This document shows, in pieces, positions 1 to 11,441 of a DNA stretch of 64,000 bases. The translations under genes and the position numbers were made by a program. Below the pieces are notes generated by a model. The model had not been told where the DNA came from, ran no database searches, and was given only the letters and a program-made list of their open reading frames with translations. Every line of letters begins with the position of its first letter. Position 1 is the first letter of the stretch. The stretch covers positions 20,219,491-20,283,490 of the forward strand of contig OY743190.1 of NCBI GenBank assembly GCA_963555705.1. The letters run 5' to 3'. This DNA is from Ligustrum vulgare (taxonomy: Eukaryota > Streptophyta > Magnoliopsida > Lamiales > Oleaceae).

Positions 1-357
1 ATTATGCTCTTCATGATTACATATAATGGAGTCTTATCAATCATTCATATACTTTTCCATATTTATACAAATATTATGCTCTTCATGATTATATATAATG
101 GAGTATATAATTCATTCATATACTTTTCCATATTTATACAAATATTATGCTCTTCATGATTACATATAATGGAGTCTTATCAATCATTCATATACTTTTC
201 CATATTTATACAAATATTATGCTCTTCATGATTATATATAATGGAGTATATAATTCATTCATATACTTTTCCATATTTATACAAATATTATGCTCTTCAT
301 GATTACATATAATGGAATCTATCAACCATTTATATATTTTTCCATATTTATTAAATT
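1..357. repeat. Tandem repeat, alternating 72- and 71-bp units
   Basis: Five head-to-tail copies start at 1, 73, 144, 216 and 287, each beginning ATTATGCTCTTCATGATTA. Copies 1 and 3 share one variant (ending GAGTCTTATCAATC in the middle), copies 2 and 4 another (GAGTATATAATTC), so the true period is a 143-bp dimer. Copy 5 is degenerate and a further decayed copy follows to about 430. It lies inside the LTR fragment, where related LTRs in this window also carry short tandem repeats. Confidence 0.9.
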
Positions 358-681
358 AAGATTCTCATAATTATTATATATAATAGAACCTCTCATGCTT
401 GCATATATTTTCTTAATTTAAATAATAAAAGTAATTTTTGTACAAATAAATATTGGGATAACATTGAATTAAGTACTTAGACTTAATATACTTTAAATCA
501 AGAGAATGGAGATATTTTTAGAAATTCGGAATTTAATTTAAAATCGAACGATCTCGATTATTTCTTGACTTGGCTATACGAATACGTCGTGTCGTTAACT
601 TAATAAAAATGGGTGAAATAGTAGCGACATGATTTTCTATTAAAATAATTATTAATCGCGTAAAAATTCTTGGTCGCTACA
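1..681 (-). mobile_element. Tekay-like LTR, 5' end fragment (minus strand)
   Basis: Read on the minus strand this begins at 681 with TGTAGCGACC and runs on like the first ~200 bases of the long LTR at 47950 (same order of blocks: an AT-rich stretch, a CGACGxATTCGTxTAGCCAAGTCAAG block, then a TTCGATTTTAAATTAAATT block). It therefore looks like the start of an LTR of a related Tekay/Del-like Ty3 family. It abuts Athila gag sequence at 682, so it probably inserted into or recombined with that element. The rest of the LTR lies off the left edge. No coding content. Confidence 0.65.
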
Positions 682-1691
682 ATAGGTATTGGAGTACGAG
701 TTGTATTGCTATTTTTGAAATGGAAACCCTCTGCATCCTTTACCTGTTTGCCATTCTCCTCTTGCAACACCGGACATGTATCCGTTGGGTGTCCAAAGTT
801 TGAACAGATTCCGCATGCTTTGACCTGATTCGAGTTCCCTATAGCAAGCTCCTTAACGAGATTGGTTAGTTCATATAATTGACCTTCGATTTTGGAACTA
901 CTTACCTCATTCACACGGCGGACTTGCGAGTCCCTACTTGAGTTGAACTGCTGAGTGTTCTCCGCCATGTTGGAGATTAAAGCTCGCGCTTGTTCCGGCG
1001 TCTTGTCCATGAGCGCTCCTCCACTCGCGGCATCTATCATGTTTCTATCCATCGGTGCTAACCCTTCGTAGAAATACTGCACCAGGAGTTGCTCACTGAT
1101 CTGATGATGGGGGCAGCTCGAAATGAGTTTCTTGAAACGCTCCCAGTACTCATATAATGTCTCGCCATTGCTTTGGCGAACCCCACAAATCTCCTTCCTG
1201 ATTGTCCCCGCCCTAGATGCAGGGAAGTACTTCTCTAGAAACAACCTCTTCATATCATTCCATGTGGTGACTGATCCAGAAGGTAGACAGTACAACCAGT
1301 CTGTAGCGGCATCCTTCAATGAGAATGGGAAAGCTTTCATTTTTATTTGTTCCTCGGTAATGCCCGTGGGTCTCATACTGTCGCAAACTACATGAAACTC
1401 CTTTAGACGTCTATATGGATCTTCACCGGCATGTCCCCGAAAAGTAGGTAGAAGGTGGATCAACCCGGATTTTATCTCAAAGGTTCTTCCTTCTTCTACC
1501 GTTGGAAACGTAATGCACAATGGCTGCTGAGCCACATCAAGAGTAGCCAGTTGTTTAAGAGTTCTGTTGTTAGCTGCCATTTGTCGCGCTGCTCTCCTTT
1601 GCTTTCGAAAAGTCCTCTCAATTTCTGGGTCATGATCAAAAAATTCACAATTAGTCGACCGAGTTTTAAGCATATAAGCAGAGGAGCACAA
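682..1691 (-). pseudogene. gag: Athila gag, 3' truncated
   Basis: Minus-strand gag of an Athila-type Ty3 retrotransposon, close in sequence to the gag at 5621. The conserved core around FRGHAGEDPYRRLKEFHVV, the CPHHQISEQLLVQYFYEG block and the nucleocapsid zinc knuckle CGICSNFGHPTDTC (C-x2-C-x4-H-x4-C) are all visible. The likely start is the methionine at 1673, matching the other copy; the frame is open to 1691. Near 730 the reading slips out of the family frame, and at 682 Athila sequence stops where another LTR begins. PR, RT and integrase are missing. In a live element Gag builds the virus-like particle; this copy cannot. Confidence 0.85.
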
Positions 1692-1813
1692 AAAACATTA
1701 TTTTTTACTTTTTTTTTTGGAAAATTATATAAATAAAGTGAAAATAAAATAAAAATAAAATAAATGCAGAAAAATAAAATTCTAATTGATTAAACACTAA
1801 ATTGGTTAACCGT

Positions 1814-1831
1814 TCCCCGGCAACGCCGCAA
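1814..1831 (-). promoter_or_regulatory. Primer binding site of minus-strand Athila
   Basis: On the minus strand, just inside the LTR end, is TTGCGGCGTTGCCGGGGA. It matches the 18-base site at 5465 apart from changes near its 5' end. This is the tRNA-Asp-type primer site usual for Athila elements, where reverse transcription starts. Confidence 0.7.
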
Positions 1832-1837
1832 AAAATT

Positions 1838-2942
1838 TGATGTGTGTCGCGATGCACCAAAATAATAAATAAATTCCTTGTTCACTATTACTAAAAATGT
1901 AGCAATGGAAGCAAGAGTCGATCCCACAAGGAACGGGAACTAACGTAGTGTCATGTCAATTAGAATCGTAAAGGGGGGTTTTGTTTTGAGTTGTTTGTAA
2001 ATGATTTAACTAATAAAATAAAATGATTAAAATGATTGAAATAAATATCAAATGTTTACGAGTCTTAGTTCTCATGTTCAGTTGTATTCTATCACAATGT
2101 TATTACTTTCCAAGTAACGCGAGTTCAATTTCTTCTTTGATTTATCACCCGTAAATAGTTAATTAAAAACGCATAAAAATCCAACAATCAAAGTCAGGAA
2201 ATTGAATCTACATTACTAGTTTGGAAAAGCAATAAACAAATTGATATGAAATACAACTTCCCCTTCGAACTAGGTATGGAAGCTTAGCCGAGCATAGTCA
2301 TGAAGAATTCCAGATTTTTTCTCTCTTGAATCACCATCTCAAGTCGCTTAATTTCTCTTCCAAGCTCTAAGCAAGCCGCTCCTCTTTTTAAAATTTTTTT
2401 TCCCTTTTCTTGTCATGAAATTCCCTTTTTATAGTCTCAAATTCGTGCCCTAACTTTTGGCTCAAGAAATCCCAAAATTATGGAAAGATTCAAAATAAGG
2501 AAATTCTTGATGGACAAGTTACGGCCGTGACTTTTCATTTACGGGCGTAACCCAGTTTCTGTTAATTTTCCATGTTTTGAAGTTACGGCCGTAACTTTTA
2601 GTTTACGGCCATAAGACAGGTTCTGCTAATTTTTGCACATTTGAAGGTTACGGCCGTAACTTTTTGTTTACGGCCGTTATATGGTTTCTGCTCCTTTTTG
2701 CATAATGATGTGAAAACGTTTACGGCCGTGAATATATGTGTTACGGCCGTAACTTATTTGCACCCAAGGTCCTCAATCTTCAGTTTTAAGTGCATTTTGG
2801 TCATTTTTTCTTCTTTTCTCTTCCTTTATGATCCTATACAACATGAAATACAAAATGGGTTAATAATACTCAGATAAGATCAAATTATGATTAGTCCATG
2901 GTTATAAGCGCACAATTTAAGTGTTAATAAAGCACTTATCAC
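1838..2942 (-). mobile_element. Athila 5' LTR (minus strand)
   Basis: Reading on the minus strand the LTR opens at 2942 with TGATAAGTGC and closes at 1838 with ...GCGACACACATCA, next to a primer site and gag. It is homologous to the LTRs at 4016 and 15152 (same opening, same GGATCxTAAA block, same GGTGCATCGCGAC end). It carries four pairs of TTACGGCCGTAA-type palindromes between 2519 and 2755. At 2943 the neighbouring sequence is the inside of a Tekay-like LTR, so this Athila copy probably inserted there. Confidence 0.75.
2519..2755. repeat. Paired TTACGGCCGTAA palindromes
   Basis: Eight exact or near copies of the 12-bp palindrome, in four pairs. Members of a pair start about 22 bp apart (for example near 2583 and 2605, 2648 and 2670) and pairs repeat about every 65 bp. 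They lie in the LTR of the minus-strand Athila copy. Confidence 0.9.
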
Positions 2943-4015
2943 TTACCTTGACCGCCAGTGAGTTCACCGGAAACCACAGCAAAAGGCCGAACCCAGCCTC
3001 GTTCTTACCCGACAACCACCATCAAAATTTATCCCTTCCACACGTCCAATACTCCCTTCCCCGTTTCCTCACGCCATCGGTTCCATCACCGGCAGAACCG
3101 CCAGTGGACTGGGAGCAGTAGGGGTGAAGCCACGTCGCCCCGTCTCTCCTCTCTTCTCTGATTGAAAACCGAATGAGAGAGAGGGGGCGTCTTATTTTGT
3201 TATATTTTGATTTTTTTTATTTTCCTTCTTAAGCCCCAAGTTTTAGAAGTAGTTATTTCAGTCCCTTGATTTTAAAAAATGTTTTTATTTGAGCCCTTGT
3301 TTTTAAAAGAGTTTTATTAATTAGCCCTCAAGTTTTCAAATCAGTTTATTTCCACCCAGGAGTTTCTGCTGAAATATAATTTGGCCAGGAACTTTCTGAG
3401 TTTGCCGAAACAATCCTCAATTTCAGTTATTTGCACGAATCAGTCCCTGATTCTTCCAATTGCACTATTGAGATCCTAAAACATCTCAAAACCTTATTTT
3501 ACACAAATTTACTTTCCAAGACTTGATTATTCAAAAAGTCTAATTTTAACTATTTATTTCATAGGGCTAGACGAAACGCGAGAACACTAGAAAGTTTCAT
3601 TCCACTTCTCTCAAAACTCCAGAAATAAGATAGACTCCTACCTACAAACTTATTTTCTAAAATGCGCATAAATAATTATTTGTATTATAGATCTTGCATG
3701 TATGATTGTGTTCATGAGAATTACTTGCTTGTTTAAGCATGATGTTACCAGAATTACTTGCTTACTTAAGTATGACGTTACGAGAATTACTTGCTTCTTT
3801 AAGCGTGATGTTACGAGAATTTACTTGCCTAAGTGCATGAGACTTGAACTTGTATTTGTTACTTGTTCATGAGATTACTTGAATATCATGATTATGTATT
3901 TTATTTTAATACTAATTATTATTTATGCGTTGAGTCTACTGAGTATTTCTATGAAATGTTCACCCTTTCTTTAAACTTACAAATTCTCAGATTTCGGAGT
4001 TGGCGATGGAGCGTG
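2943..4015 (+). mobile_element. Tekay-like LTR, left part of split copy
   Basis: Resembles the LTR at 47950-51034 from about its position 48955 onward: a Pro/Ala-rich-looking GC stretch with CCGGAAA, the GAGAGAGAG run, the long stretch of GTCCC/TTTTAAA lines, and the CAGATTTCGGAG block near its end. It breaks at 4015 and resumes at 18859, because a complete Athila element inserted with target duplication GCGTG. A short tandem repeat with the phrase GAGAATTACTTGC lies at about 3715-3830. The 5' end of the LTR is missing at 2943. Confidence 0.7.
4011..4015. repeat. Target site duplication GCGTG, left
   Basis: GCGTG directly before the LTR that opens at 4016; the same five bases follow the 3' LTR at 18859-18863. 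Confidence 0.9.
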
Positions 4016-5458
4016 TGATAAGTGTTATATTCACGTTTATTTTATGCACTTATACCCTTGAATATACCATAATGTGATTCTATCTAAGTATTATTAATAC
4101 ATTTTATGTTTTATGTTGTATAGGATCCTAAAAGAGGAGAAAAGAAGAAAAAAGGACCAAATTGCACTAAAAACTGAAGTTTGGGGACTTAGGTGCAAAT
4201 ACCTTTACGGCCGCAAGCAAATATCTTTATGGCCGTAAGTGCATGATTGAAACAGAAAAAATTAAGCAGAAAAGATGTTACGGCCGTAAGAAACATCTTT
4301 ACGGCCGTAACCTTCAAAGAGTGAAAAATGTGCAGAAACACAGTTACGGCCGTAAAGGGACATGTCACGGCCGTAACCTTCAAAAGATACAAAATCAGCA
4401 GAGACTCAATTACGGCCGTAAAAGAATTTTCACGACCGTAAATCTTCAAGTCAAAAATTTCCTTATTTCCATTCTTTCCATAATTTTGGATTTCTTGCTC
4501 CCAAAGCTAGGGCACGAAAATTGAAGTTATAAATAGGGAAGTTCATGACAAGAAAAAGAAGAATTACATTTTGAGAGCCACCAATATCAAGGTTTGAAGA
4601 GAAGAAATTCCGGGCAAAAAAAATCAAGGTGAATTAAGACAATATTTTTGGGGAGTTCTTCATGGCAATGCGTGGCTAGTCTTCTCAACCTAGTTCAAGG
4701 GGGACGTTGTGTTCATATTATTTTATTATTCATTCCTCAAACTCGTAACGTAGTTCTTGTTTTTATGTTTTATTGATTGGATTTCTCATGAACATTAATT
4801 TCGTCAAGACAATTTATTAATTGATTAAGGTCTTGTCTTTTAATTATTGTGTTGATGTTTGCTAATTTGGGTAATTGGATTCGTATTTGTCTTGTTATCC
4901 AAATCATAGTAGCAATTGGTAATTTTATATTTCCATATGAAAATCCAATCTAGATTAATCAATTTGAGCATATGTAATTGATAATTTAGTTCACCTAATT
5001 CTTCTTGTTTTCACATAGTTAATGAATTAAATCTAGGGAGCTTATTCTAGGTTGTTCATTCACTCTAAATTGATTTGAGAACTAATTCTAATTGATTATT
5101 ATTAAGGAAGAATTGGATTAATTAGAGCTTTTTGATTATTCCGGGTGATAAATAAAACAAAGGAAATAGTACATGCGTTGCTTGGGGAATGACAATATTA
5201 TGATAGGGTACAACCGAACCTGAGAACTAGGATTCTTTATTATTTGATTTTTATTCCAGCTATTTTACATCTTTATTTGATTATTTAGATTAATTGAAAT
5301 TTTCAACTCAAAACCCCCCTTATAATTCAAATTGATATGGCATTAAATTAGTTCTCGTTCCTCGTGGGATCGACCCTTGCTTCCGCTATCACATTTAAAT
5401 TTGAGTTTTGGCAAGTAAGGAAATTTAATTAATTCTTGGTGCATCGCGACGCGCACCA
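4016..5458 (+). mobile_element. Athila 5' LTR
   Basis: Opens TGATAAGTGTTATATTCACG and ends GCGACGCGCACCA, immediately before the primer site. It matches 15152-16181 plus 18515-18858. It carries four palindrome pairs at 4205-4441 and should hold the promoter and polyadenylation signal of the element. Spurious short ORFs over the palindromes are not genes. Confidence 0.92.
4205..4441. repeat. Four pairs of TTACGGCCGTAA palindromes
   Basis: Sites start at 4205/4227, 4278/4299, 4344/4365 and 4410/4430. Within-pair spacing is 22, 21, 21 and 20 bp; pair-to-pair spacing is 73, 66 and 66 bp. Three sites are exact palindromes at 12 of 12 bases in the central pairs and others have one or two changes, mostly C to T. 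This regular layout is not expected from neutral repeat growth alone. Confidence 0.92.
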
Positions 5459-5464
5459 AGTTTT

Positions 5465-5482
5465 TGGCGCCGTTGCCGGGGA
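5465..5482 (+). promoter_or_regulatory. Primer binding site (tRNA-Asp type)
   Basis: TGGCGCCGTTGCCGGGGA lies six bases after the LTR end. This is the primer site commonly reported for Athila elements, complementary to the 3' end of tRNA-Asp. Confidence 0.88.
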
Positions 5483-5620
5483 ACGGTTAACCAATTTTCT
5501 GTTTAATCAATTAGAATTTTATTTTCTGCATTTTTATTTATTTATTTTTATTTTCGGTTTATACAAAAAAAAAAAAAATTTGAAATTCCGAAAATTTTAT
5601 TTATTTATTTATTTATTTAT

Positions 5621-6754
5621 ATGCATAAAACTCGATCCACTAATCCTGAATATTTTTTATTTGATCCAGAAATCGAGCGACCTTTTCGACAGCAAAGAAG
5701 GGAAGCACTAGAACAAATGGCAGCTCATAACCTCAACAACAGGACACTTAAACAATTGGCCACTCCAGATGTCGCTCAACAACCACTCTGTATCACTTTT
5801 CCGACAGTGGAGGAGGGAAAAACTTTTGAACTCAAATCTGGACTCATTCACTTGTTGCCAACTTTTCGAGGACATGCTGGTGAAGACCCTTACAGGCATC
5901 TCAAGGAATTCCACGTGGTTTGTGACAGTATGAAACCCACTGGTATTACCGAGGAACAAATTAAAATGAGGGCCTTTCCATTCTCGTTAAAGGATGCCGC
6001 TACTGATTGGCTATACTGTTTACCATCCGGATCAGTCACCACCTGGAATGACATGAAGAGGCTATTTTTGGAAAAATATTTTCCTGCATCTCGGGCTGGA
6101 ACAATCCGGAAGGAAATTTGTGGGGTTCGTCAAAACAATGGTGAATCGCTGTATGAATATTGGGAGCGCTTCAAGAAGCTCATCTCGAGCTGCCCCCATC
6201 ATCAAATCAGCGAACAACTACTGGTACAATATTTCTACGAAGGACTGCTACCAATGGACAGAAGTATGATAGATGCCGCAAGTGGAGGTGCCTTAATGGA
6301 CAAAACACCGGAACAGGCTCGGGCTTTGATTTCCAACATGGCTGAAAACACTCAGCAATTTAACCCAACCCGAGACATGTAAGTTCATCGTGTGAACGAG
6401 GTAAGTAGTTCCAATATAGAAAGTCAACTGTTTGAACTAACAAATCTCGTTAAACAACTTGTTGTAGGAAGTGCACAACAAGTCAAAGCATGCGGGATAT
6501 GTGCTAACTTCGGACATGCAACGGATGCGTGCCCGGTGCTCCAAGAGGAAAACAGTGAACAAGTGAACGCTGCTGGAGGCTTCCCATTTCAAAAACAACA
6601 ATACAATCCGTACTCAAACACTTACAATCCTGGCTGGAGGGACCACCCGAACTTGAGCTATGGAAATAACAAACCTCCGGGTTTCGTCTCCAACAAGCCT
6701 CAAGGGAATTTTCAACAACAAGGAAATTCCCATCCACGGGGACAATATCAGTAA
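5621..6754 (+). pseudogene. gag: Athila gag (with one internal stop)
   Basis: N-terminal part of the gag-pol frame. The first methionine at 5621 opens a stretch homologous to the copy at 1673 on the minus strand. The capsid core (FRGHAGEDPYRHLKEFHVV, TTWNDMKRLFLEKYFPASR, LYEYWERFKKL) is intact to 6379. A TAA at 6380-6382 stands where the sister copy has CAA (Gln). Reading resumes in the same frame; the zinc knuckle CGICANFGHATDAC (C-x2-C-x4-H-x4-C) starts near 6491. A Gln/Asn/Pro-rich tract follows and a second TAA is at 6752-6754. Gag packages element RNA in virus-like particles. Confidence 0.9.
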
Positions 6755-6772
6755 AGGCCACAATCATCAGGT

Positions 6773-9103
6773 ATGCCTCTCGAAGAAATGATGAAAACTT
6801 TGGCCACTAAAACTCTACAATTTCAACAGGATACCAAATCCAGCATTCAAAACCTGGAAAATCAAATGAGTCAAATGGCCACAGCTATCAACAGACTGGA
6901 AGCACAAACAGGAGGAAAGTTGTCATCTCAACCCGAGGTGAATCCGAAGAATGTAAGTGCAATTACTCTTCGAAGTGGAAAAGAAATTGAGGCGCCACAA
7001 TCAAAGCCAACCGCGAGTGAAGAGGAGGAGGTTGAAGAAAATGAAGTCGAAAAGAAAAACAGCATTCCACAAAACTCTCAGGTAAAAACCGAACTTTTTG
7101 TGAATGCGAAACTAACTCCACCGCCTTTTCCGAGCAGGTTAGCGAAGGCGACTAAGGAAAGCAAGGAGAAGGAAATTCTGGAAATGTTCAGGAAAGTGGA
7201 AATCAACATTCCACTGTTGGATGCAATCAAGCAAGTGCCCCGATACGCGAAGTTCTTAAAGGAGCTGTGCACCAACAAACGGAAGTTGATGGGAAATGAA
7301 ATGGTAAGAATGGGGGAAAATGTGTCAGCACTCTTCCAAAGGAAACTGCCCCCAAAATGCAAGGATCCAGGTATGTTCACTGTACCATGCCAAATAGGTA
7401 ACACTAAACTGGATCGTGCATTAATAGATTTAGGTGCATCTATAAATGTAATGCCTAGGTCTACATACAATGCATTAAAACTTGCTAATATGACTGAAAC
7501 AAATGTGATTGTTCAACTAGCCGACCGTTCAAATGCTTATCCGGATGGGGTAGTTGAAGATGTTTTAGTGCAAGTAGGGAACCTAGTATTTCCTGCAGAC
7601 TTTTATGTCCTAGACATGAACGACGACCATTCCCCTAATTCCACCCCTATTCTGCTAGGAAGACCCTTTTTGTGGACTTCTCAAACTACTATCGATGTTA
7701 GGAAGGGGGTATTAACTATGGAATTTGATGGGGAGGTGGTGCAATTTAACATTTATGATGCAATAAAACACCCGAATGATATTTATGCTGCATATTTTAT
7801 TGACATAATTACCCCTACTGTGCAGAAAGTGTTTGAACTAAATTGCAGGGACGAACTAGAAACAGCTATTTCTGAATCATTGAGTCAAATTGATGACGAT
7901 GATATGGGGATGAGCAGGGAACTGCAAAATGAAATCATTGCACTTAACTCGTTGAAACCCGTGCCGCACAGGTACACTATTAAAACAATCCAATTGACAG
8001 ACTATCCTAACAAATTTCTACCCTCTATCTTGCAGGCACCCGTAGTGGAAATGAAAACCCTACCAGCCCATTTGAAGTATGCATTTCTTGGTGATGGAGA
8101 AACACTCCCGGTAATCGTTTCATCCAACCTCACCAAAGTGGAAGAAGATAAGCTGGTTCGGGTTCTTCGGGAGCATAAAGAAGCAATTGGATGGACAATT
8201 GCAGATATCAAAGGAATCAGTCCATCGATCTGTATGCACCGGATATTACTTGAGGAAGGAGCTCAACCATCAAGGCAAGCTCAACGAAGACTCAATCCGG
8301 CAATGATGGACGTGGTGAAAAAGGAGATCTTAAAGCTGTTGGGAGCAGGAATGATTTACCCAATTTCAGACAGCAAATGGATCAGTCCAGTGCAAGTGGT
8401 GCCCAAGAAATCTGGAGTGACAGTGGTGGAAAACAAAGATGGCGAGCTTGTACCGACTAGGGTGCAAATCGGGTATCGAGTATGCATCGACTATAGGAAG
8501 GTAAATGCCGACACTCGAAAAGATCATTTTCCCCTTCCCTTTATCGATCAAATGTTAGAAAAATTAGCGGGTCATTCCCATTATTGTTTCTTAGATGGTT
8601 TTTCTGGTTATTTTCAAATTGCCATAACACCCGAGGATCAAGAAAAAACCACATTTACTTGTCCATTTGGCACTTATGCATATAGGCGCATGCCTTTTAG
8701 TTTGTGTAATGCTCTTGCGACGTTTCAACGGTGTATGATGAGCATTTTTTCTGAATACATAGGAAAAATTATTGAAGTGTTCATGGATGACTTTAGTGTG
8801 TGGGGTGATTCATTTGATGCATGTCTAGATAATCTAACATTGATTTTAAAACGATGCATTGACACTAACTTGGTCTTAAACTGGGAAAAATGTCATTTTA
8901 TGGTGGATCAAGGGATAGTATTGGGTCATATAGTGTCCATAAAAGGAATAGAAGTCGATAAGGCTAAGGTAGACCTCATATCTGCATTACCTTACCCCGA
9001 AAATGTGCGGGATATACGATCTTTTCTTGGCCACGCAGGTTTTTATCACAGGTTCATAAAAGACTTCTCAAAAATTGCATCCCCACTGTGCAATTTGTTG
9101 TAA
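6773..9103 (+). pseudogene. pol: Athila pol: protease and reverse transcriptase
   Basis: Continues in the same frame as gag. After a linker with AITLRSGKEI, the retropepsin-like protease has its active site as DLGASINVMP (Asp codon at 7427; Athila proteases have DLG rather than DS/TG). The reverse transcriptase follows, with YRVCIDYRKVNADT, the FLDGFSGYFQI palm motif, and catalytic FMDD at about 8780. The segment ends at a TAA at 9101-9103 directly after the CNLL that normally leads into the RNase H region, again in a CAA-like context. Without read-through the protein would end before RNase H and integrase. Confidence 0.92.
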
Positions 9104-10945
9104 AACGACGTGCCATTTGAGTTCAATGATCTGTGCAAAGAGGCCTTTAGCCAATTAAAGGAGTGGTTGACTACACCACCCATTATCCAACCACCTAACT
9201 GGGATCTTCCATTCGAAATAATGTGCGATGCCAGTGACTATGCCGTGGGGGCGGTTTTAGGACAAAGGGTCGGGAGAGCACCCCATGTGATCTACTATGC
9301 TTCTCGAACATTGAATCAGGCCCAATCAAACTATACCACTACTGAAAAGGAACTTTTATCTGTGGTATTTGCTTTAGAAAAATTTCGATCATATTTATTG
9401 GGTTCTAAAGTTATTATTTTTACAGATCATGCAGCTTTGAGGCACTTATTTGTGAAAAAGGATGCAAAACCGAGAATCATCCGATGGATACTCTTACTAC
9501 AAGAATTTGACTTGGAAATAAAGGATAAAGCAGGATCGGAAAATGTAGTGGCTGACCATCTTAGCAGGGTAGTGAGAGCCGAGGACGACCTACCCCTGCG
9601 TGAAGCTTTCCCGGACGAAAGCTTATTCGCGACTGAAGCGAACCTCCCATGGTATGCTGGCCTAGTGAATTATATAACTTCTAAACTAATGCCAACCCAT
9701 TTTTCGCAGGAAAAGAAGCATAAAATGAGGAGTGACGCCAAATACTACATTTGGGATGATCCATACTTGTGGAAGAGATGCCCCGATCAAATCATTCGGA
9801 GGTGCGTGCCCGGATCAGAACACAAATCAATCCTTACCTTCTGCCATTCCTATGCATGTGGGGGCCACTTTGGACCAAGAAGGACCGCACAAAAGGTATT
9901 GGATAGTGGTTTCTTTTGGCCCACCATATTCAAAGACGCTTACATATTCTGTAAGTCTTGCGACAATTGCCAAAGAACAGGTAATCTATCCCAACGAGAT
10001 CAAATGCCCCAGAATCTCATAATTGTATGTGAAATTTTTTATGTTTGGGGCATTGACTTCTTGGGCCCCTTTCCCCCGTCTTTTGGTTGCAATTACATTT
10101 TGTTAGCTGTTGATTATGTTTCCAAATGGGTGGAAGCCAAAGCCACCCGTACTAATGACTCTAAGGTTGTTGCAGATTTTGTAAAGGCTAACATTTTTAG
10201 CAGGTTCGATATACCTCGGGCAATGATCAGTGACAGGGGAACACACTTTTGCAACCGCACCATTGAGGCACTACTAAAGAAATATGGAGTGTTGCACCGA
10301 GTATCCACCGCATATCACCCCCAAACCAGTGGGCAGGCAGAAATTTCAAACAGGGAGGTTAAGTCTATACTCGAGAAAACAGTTCGGCCAGACCGCAAGG
10401 ATTGGAGTATCAGACTGGAAGATGCATTATGGGCTTATAGAACCGCTTACAAGACGCCGATTGGTATGTCCCCATACCGATTGGTGTTTGGGAAACCGTG
10501 CCACCTACCTGTGGAACTCGAGCACAAAGCTTACTGGGCCATTAAGCAATGCAACATGGACTGGGGAGTAGCGGGAGATCATAGGAAGCTTCAATTGCAA
10601 GAACTCGACGAGATCCGAAATGAAGCCTACGAGAATACCATGATTTATAAAGATCGGACCAAAGCCTTCCATGATCAACGCATTTCTCGAAAAAGTTTTA
10701 GTGAGGGCCAGAAAGTTCTTTTGTTTCACTCTCGGCTCAAATTACACCCAGGTAAGCTTCGTTCTCGTTGGGTAGGCCCATTTGTTGTTACTAATGTATC
10801 TCCCCATGGTGCAGTCGATATTAGGAGCTTGCGCACGGATAAACAGTTCAAGGTCAATGGGCACCGCCTAAAACCATATTATGAGGGATTCCAAACTGAA
10901 AACTTGGAAGTAATTGCACTGGAAACCGCTAACAAGGAGCACTAG
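9104..10945 (+). pseudogene. pol: Athila pol: RNase H and integrase
   Basis: Same frame as the RT segment. RNase H shows [15 protein letters not shown] (first Asp at 9227), [17 protein letters not shown] and [10 protein letters not shown]. Integrase follows with the HHCC zinc domain (about 9840-9975) and the DDE catalytic core: Asp at 10055 in GIDFLGPF, Asp at 10232 in SDRGTHF, and Glu at 10340 in [10 protein letters not shown]. The C-terminal region includes the [16 protein letters not shown] beta-barrel-like block. Integrase would insert the cDNA. Nothing in this segment is broken, but it is separated from RT by the 9101 stop. Confidence 0.92.
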
Positions 10946-11130
10946 TCCCGCGCGGACTCAGTCGAGCCAAAGACAGTAAACAAAGGCGCTGCTCGGGAGG
11001 CAACCCGAGAGAGAGGTTTCTTTATCCCTTCAACTCTTTATTTTCGTATTTTCATTTTGGTTAATTTTGGTTTATTTAGTCACACCTAAAAAAAAAAAAA
11101 AATTTAATTATAAAATTTCCAGTGGCCTCG

Positions 11131-11271
11131 TTACGGCCGTAACTCCATTTCATTCTTTTTATGCAGAAGCCTTATTACGGCCGTAACAAAATTTTTACGG
11201 CCGTAATGGTCCCTTTGAATTTTTTTTCAGGATGTGACTTACGGCCGTAAGTCATACTTTTACGGCCGTAA
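11131..11271. repeat. TTACGGCCGTAA palindromes between pol and env-like gene
   Basis: Five perfect copies start at 11131, 11175, 11195, 11239 and 11260. The last four form two pairs with 20- and 21-bp spacing and a 64-bp pair period, the same arrangement as in the LTR. They sit just upstream of a CT-rich stretch and a candidate splice donor for the second gene. Confidence 0.92.
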
Positions 11272-11441
11272 GTCTTGTTTTTCAAAATTTTAAAAACAGA
11301 AAAAGAGGGGACCTCGCGCATAACTCTCCCTCTATCCATCTTCTTCGCACTCTCTTTCCATTTATACACCTCATTTTCGTTCTTAAGGAATCCCAATTGC
11401 ACTCATCCATCACTAACTTCCTTCCTCACAAGCTCCTCAAG

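Noticed and set aside
4189..4524. Overlapping ORFs on both strands across the Athila LTR palindromes
   Set aside because: Open only because the palindrome repeats lack stops; the same in 15249-15593.
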